From: a virus
Reading direction: 5' to 3' (one strand)
IMG/VR virus record: IMGVR_UViG_3300025319_000070
Coordinates: 1-33,698 of that record
Length of the DNA: 33,698 nt
The first letter of the stretch is position 1. Every line of letters begins with the position of its first letter. The notes under the pieces are model-generated. The model did not search any database. It worked only from the letters and a program-made list of their open reading frames with translations, and was not told the origin of the DNA. Of the stretch, positions 31,160-33,698 are shown piece after piece. Both the position numbers and the translations under genes were made by a program.

Positions 31160-31356
31160 TCCCCGGCCTTCCATGATTTCCGTTCCGTCCGGGCCCATCG
31201 GGCATAGGCCAGCCGCAAGGCCAAGGAAATTTTCACGGCCATACCATAGCCGGTATCCGATAAAAATTTATCCATCATCTTTTGCCGGGCTTCCCCGAAT
31301 TCGGCCCCCCGATCATGGGCACGGTTGGCAATTTCGTAATATTGTTGGCTTGTCAT
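31156..31356 (-). CDS. Small helical protein, unknown
   Basis: A 66-residue, mainly helical protein (YYEIANRAHDRGAEFGEARQKM, VKISLALRLAYARWARTER) with a positive C-terminus. It overlaps the metallopeptidase-like gene stop (ATGA) and the next start. No known motif is visible. Position in the early operon hints at host takeover or DNA handling. Confidence 0.6.
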   Translation of the reverse strand: MTSQQYYEIANRAHDRGAEFGEARQKMMDKFLSDTGYGMAVKISLALRLAYARWARTERKSWKAGE

Positions 31357-31799
31357 TGGGCACCCCCCATATTAGATTTTCGCCATTCCCGTAATTTGCG
31401 GATAGCGTAGGCATCGGCATCCCGTTCCGAAAATTGGCCACGGGCCCCCCATACCCGCCAGCCGGATTTTACTTTGGCTTGCCATAGGTGGCGTAATTCG
31501 TGGGCCATTACATATACCAAAGCTTCAACCCGGCTTCCCATCCAAGGGGTAGGTAAATATCCGGCCCGCCGTGATTCTATCGGACGGGCTGGAAATAATT
31601 TGGATTCGCCCACCCGGACCACTACCAAGGGCGTAGCCGTGCCATGATAGCCGCAACCCTCATGGTAGGCCGATCCGGCCAACAACCCGGAGCAATTTTT
31701 AACATGAATATCAAATTTTGAAATGCCATTAGGACGGACAAAAGAAATAACCGCCCGAATGGTACCCATATCAATTTGGGTTGTGTTTCCAATTCTCAT
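31353..31799 (-). CDS. Zincin metallopeptidase-like protein
   Basis: A 148-residue protein. AHELRHLWQAK gives the HExxH zinc motif (HELRH), and SERDADAYAIRKL about 25 residues later has the acidic residue placed like the third zinc ligand of gluzincins. The first half is beta-rich with three Cys residues. It starts at ATG 31799, overlapping the preceding stop (ATGA). Possible roles are cleavage of a host regulator or an ImmA/IrrE-like switch; the target is unknown. A catalytically dead relative is possible. Confidence 0.7.
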   Translation of the reverse strand: MRIGNTTQIDMGTIRAVISFVRPNGISKFDIHVKNCSGLLAGSAYHEGCGYHGTATPLVVVRVGESKLFPARPIESRRAGYLPTPWMGSRVEALVYVMAHELRHLWQAKVKSGWRVWGARGQFSERDADAYAIRKLREWRKSNMGGAQ

Positions 31800-31999
31800 T
31801 CCGACACCCACAAAGCACAATTATTTTCTTTGGCCAATTTCAGCCAATCCAAAATCATGCCTACGGTATCCGTTACTTTGAAGGTTTTATTAACCGCCAT
31901 GATTTCATGACCCACTATCCAAGCTTCCACAAAAATACCTTCCTTAAAAACGTCATTCTTAAATTGCCATTCCACACGATATTGAAATTCTTTTTCCAT
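31796..31999 (-). CDS. First early-operon protein, unknown
   Basis: A 67-residue protein, start ATG 31999 behind GAGGGGGAATAAA. The sequence (MEKEFQYRVEWQFKND...) looks beta then helical, with Trp and Asn-rich ends. It is the first gene after promoter P1 and so would be among the earliest expressed. A longer frame back to 32143 passes through the promoter and is rejected. The function is unknown. Confidence 0.65.
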   Translation of the reverse strand: MEKEFQYRVEWQFKNDVFKEGIFVEAWIVGHEIMAVNKTFKVTDTVGMILDWLKLAKENNCALWVSE

Positions 32000-32048
32000 T
32001 TTATTCCCCCTCGCCCCTGTAGGTGGGGCCACCTTGCCGGACAAGTAA

Positions 32049-32077
32049 AGTATAACCGGATAGCACCGGATAAACAA
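32049..32077 (-). promoter_or_regulatory. Promoter P1 with paired ATCCGGT operator
   Basis: On the transcribed strand, -35 TTGTTT lies at 32072-32077, a 17-base spacer follows, and -10 TATACT is at 32049-32054. The spacer is exactly two ATCCGGT boxes (32065-32071 and 32055-32061) separated by 3 bases, as in P2. It is placed about 50 bases before the first early gene. A strong terminator just upstream isolates it from the late operon. Confidence 0.8.
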
Positions 32078-32147
32078 GTGGAAATGAATAATAATCGGCA
32101 TCACGGAAAGCCTTATGCCATAAAGCAAATATGAGTAATACAAATTA

Positions 32148-32181
32148 AAACCCCCAGGTCAGGAAAGGCCCGGGGGTTTAT
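32148..32181. terminator. Bidirectional-type terminator between late and early operons
   Basis: An 11-bp stem (32148-32158 with 32169-32179, one A/C or G-U position) encloses a 10-base loop. It has T-rich tails on both strands (TTTTAATTTG for minus transcription). It lies after the holin-like gene and before promoter P1, so it ends the late/lysis operon. With a 213-base gene-free interval it separates the two main units. Confidence 0.82.
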
Positions 32182-32212
32182 TTGCTTGGCGATTATTCCA
32201 AGCGGGGCCCTC

Positions 32213-32497
32213 TTATTTGGATTTGGGTTTGATTACCTCATTATAAAATACGGCCCCGGTCCCGGCCATCGGCCCGGTTACGGTCAAGGCTTCCATTACA
32301 TTGCCGCCGGATATCCACGCTAGGAATCCATTAAGGCCGTAGCCCACCGCCGCCGCAATCCACGGCAACAGGGTTTTCACCCAGGGCCTTTGGCTGGCCT
32401 GAGTCATGAGGCTTTTAGCCAAATCGGTTGAATGCTTGGCCACCCCGGAGGAAATGGCGGCCACTACCAACGGATTATGCAATAGGGAAAGGTCCAT
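32213..32497 (-). CDS. Holin-like membrane protein
   Basis: A 94-residue protein with two hydrophobic segments, about residues 40-58 (VKTLLPWIAAAVGYGLNGFLAWI) and a second near 66-80, and a short Lys-rich C-terminus (NEVIKPKSK). Such topology fits a small holin. The start ATG 32497 has a GGGGGG site further upstream and follows the secreted-protein gene by 2 bases. It is the last gene of the lysis cassette. Other small membrane proteins in the cassette could also be the holin. Confidence 0.62.
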   Translation of the reverse strand: MDLSLLHNPLVVAAISSGVAKHSTDLAKSLMTQASQRPWVKTLLPWIAAAVGYGLNGFLAWISGGNVMEALTVTGPMAGTGAVFYNEVIKPKSK

Positions 32498-32499
32498 AT

Positions 32500-32949
32500 T
32501 TATATACCCCCCCCGATCAATACAAGGCCCACTTGTCCGGTTAATACATTCATGCCGTTTTTGTAGGATAGTCCCAGGGAGGCATGGATACCCGCCCCCC
32601 GCAAAAAAGCCGGAAGGTTTAATTTAATCCCGGCATCCTCTAACCGGCTCATGGGAATACTGAATCCAAATTCGTGGGCACTCCAAGATTTAGACATACC
32701 CTGGATATACCCGTACCGAATGCCCACCACTTGTTTTAAGGTCATAAATTCCGTGGAAAATCCCTTGTAAAAATCTTGATGCTCCATGAATTCAAACCCT
32801 ACTTCCGCTTGGGCATTCAAACCGGGGTAATGAAGCCACCCCGGCAAAATATCAAATGCCGTGATCCGCCGGGCTTCTTCGGCCTGGCCGCCCTGGGGCA
32901 TGACCAATCCCAGGAAAATTACCATTGTTGCCATCATCTTTTTGAACAT
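32500..32949 (-). CDS. Secreted small protein, beta-rich
   Basis: A 149-residue protein with a standard signal peptide (MFKKMMATMVIFLGLVMPQGGQA) and a likely cut after residue 23, then a soluble or outer-membrane part. It alternates hydrophobic strands (AEVGFEFME, VGIRYGYIQGM, FGFSIPMSRL, LTGQVGLVLIGGGI), which suggests a small beta-barrel. The start ATG 32949 has AGGGGG upstream; a longer frame to 32985 is rejected. Export from a lysis cassette is unusual. It may be a spanin-like or host-modifying factor. No lipobox is seen. Confidence 0.65.
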   Translation of the reverse strand: MFKKMMATMVIFLGLVMPQGGQAEEARRITAFDILPGWLHYPGLNAQAEVGFEFMEHQDFYKGFSTEFMTLKQVVGIRYGYIQGMSKSWSAHEFGFSIPMSRLEDAGIKLNLPAFLRGAGIHASLGLSYKNGMNVLTGQVGLVLIGGGI

Positions 32950-32965
32950 TACCGCACCCCCTAAT

Positions 32966-33043
32966 TTAATTATCGCCCTGCACAATTAACATGATTCCAA
33001 CAAAGCAAAGGCCGATTAACGCTAAGGCCATCCATTCCGACAT
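32966..33043 (-). CDS. 25-residue membrane peptide
   Basis: MSEWMALALIGLCFVGIMLIVQGDN: one hydrophobic segment of about 18 residues with a short acidic tail. It starts 2 bases after the endolysin stop, with GGAG ten bases upstream, and ends 17 bases before the secreted-protein start. It has the size of the smallest phage membrane peptides. The function (lysis modulator, holin regulator) is inferred from place only. Confidence 0.5.
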   Translation of the reverse strand: MSEWMALALIGLCFVGIMLIVQGDN

Positions 33044-33045
33044 GG

Positions 33046-33687
33046 TTACAGACTCCGGGCCAATTCTAAGCTAGTTTCAACGTGCATTCCGTCCTTGGTA
33101 TTCCACCGGCCCCCCCATACAAACCCGGCATCTTCCCAAATCTTCACCACACGGCCATCTAGCTTGGGATTCACGCCATATCCGTTAGTAGTGGGGTTCA
33201 TGTCCCAGGCCATCCCCCAAGAATGCCGGGAAAGCGGCTTTTCCTTTTTGAAAAGCATATGCCGGGGAACAAAACACCCACCAATCTTTTTGGTATCCTC
33301 AATCTCAATGGCTTCAGGGCATTGCTTGGCAATCTTGGCCCAAATGGCTTGGTAGGCATCAAACAATTTAATATGAACCCTGGCCTTCCCAATCAAGGGA
33401 AACGTGCCCACTGTAAGATTAGCCGCCATCCAATCCTGGGCGATTTCAATAAAGCCATCGGCCTTATCCTGATATGCAAATTTCCCAAAATGGGTTTCAA
33501 TGTCGGCTAGGGTCATCATGGTTATGCTACGGATGGGGGGAGTCACCGGATGGGCCACTACAGGGGGTAGGACCGGGCCGGGCACGGACGGGAGGGGGGA
33601 AGGCCCCGGCTCCGGGGGCATCATAGGCTGTTGGCTCATATCGGCATTAAATATAATCCGAAAAATCCATTTGATAAATTCTATCAC
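33046..33687 (-). CDS. M15-family endolysin with proline-rich linker
   Basis: A 213-residue protein. The N-terminal 15 residues form a hydrophobic, positively charged segment (IEFIKWIFRIIF). A Pro-rich linker follows (about 17-55), then the catalytic domain. RHSWGMAWDMNP gives the SxHxxGxAxD-type zinc motif and KDGMHVE the final His of M15 peptidases. Such enzymes cut peptide cross-links of peptidoglycan, for example L-Ala-D-Glu. I take GTG 33687, overlapping the upstream stop (GTGA), as the start; a TTG at 33696 is possible. The N-terminal segment may anchor or delay the enzyme, which is inference. Confidence 0.85.
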   Translation of the reverse strand: MIEFIKWIFRIIFNADMSQQPMMPPEPGPSPLPSVPGPVLPPVVAHPVTPPIRSITMMTLADIETHFGKFAYQDKADGFIEIAQDWMAANLTVGTFPLIGKARVHIKLFDAYQAIWAKIAKQCPEAIEIEDTKKIGGCFVPRHMLFKKEKPLSRHSWGMAWDMNPTTNGYGVNPKLDGRVVKIWEDAGFVWGGRWNTKDGMHVETSLELARSL

Positions 33688-33698
33688 GGCATCCAATC
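33573..33698. repeat. Direct terminal repeat, right copy (circle closure)
   Basis: This is an exact copy of 11-136. It lies within the 5' end of the endolysin gene, and on the circle the lysis-cassette genes at 122-666 continue directly upstream of it. The base before the match is adenine here and thymine at the left end. Confidence 0.85.

Noticed and set aside
33687-33696. TTG 33696 as endolysin start
   Set aside because: It has no ribosome site, while GTG 33687 overlaps the upstream stop as GTGA, the coupling used across this genome. It remains possible.
1-33698. Integrase, repressor pair or attachment site
   Set aside because: No recombinase signature or divergent promoter pair is seen on either strand; all genes point the same way.
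1-33698. tRNA genes and CRISPR arrays
   Set aside because: I saw no cloverleaf with a T-loop consensus and no regularly spaced repeats. A tRNA scan would settle the first point.

Overview
The window is the essentially complete genome of a tailed double-stranded DNA phage (Caudoviricetes). Positions 11-136 repeat exactly as 33573-33698, so the sequence closes into a circle of about 33,562 bp. The first 10 bases are a fold-back of nearby sequence and are probably an assembly artefact. Every gene I can support lies on the minus strand, so read each operon from high to low coordinates. Packing is very tight: most neighbouring genes overlap by 1-8 bases (ATGA, GTGA, TTGA, TAATG). The virion genes specify an HK97-type capsid and a long tail with a tape measure and tube but no sheath gene, so a siphovirus morphology is likely. 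I see no integrase, excisionase, CI/Cro pair or divergent control region, so a virulent lifestyle is more likely than a temperate one. The host cannot be named from the sequence. The M15 endolysin and a secreted small beta-rich protein fit a diderm host but do not prove it.

Early operon, 32.08 to 21.8 kb. It begins at a sigma70-like promoter at 32049-32077, just after a strong terminator. It holds a zincin metallopeptidase-like protein, zinc-ribbon proteins, a ribbon-helix-helix regulator behind a second promoter (30698-30727), a conserved protein placed like an annealing protein, a RecB/Cas4-like nuclease, a DnaD-like initiator, a DnaC-like loader, a second PD-(D/E)XK-like protein, a RusA resolvase, an HNH nuclease and many small unknowns. 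Several of these are too short to appear in a 60-codon ORF search. The operon ends in a terminator at 21782-21812. Both main promoters carry the same pair of 7-bp direct repeats (ATCCGGT on the transcribed strand, 10 bp apart) between -35 and -10, and the regulator gene is the first gene after the second promoter. Autoregulation is an attractive inference.

Late operon, 21.75 kb down to 1 and, across the circle junction, on to 32.2 kb. The order is small and large terminase, a portal fused to a MuF-like domain, prohead protease, major capsid protein, two small head proteins, an intrinsic terminator in mid-operon, head-tail connectors, tail tube, a frameshifted tail chaperone pair, tape measure, distal tail and hub proteins, a fibre/receptor-binding cassette, a nucleotidyltransferase-fold protein lodged among the fibre genes, and a lysis cassette split by the window ends (small membrane proteins, M15 endolysin, a 25-residue membrane peptide, a secreted protein and a holin-like protein). 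It ends at the terminator at 32148-32181. I found no convincing promoter in front of the terminase genes, so late expression may need antitermination or a non-sigma70 signal.
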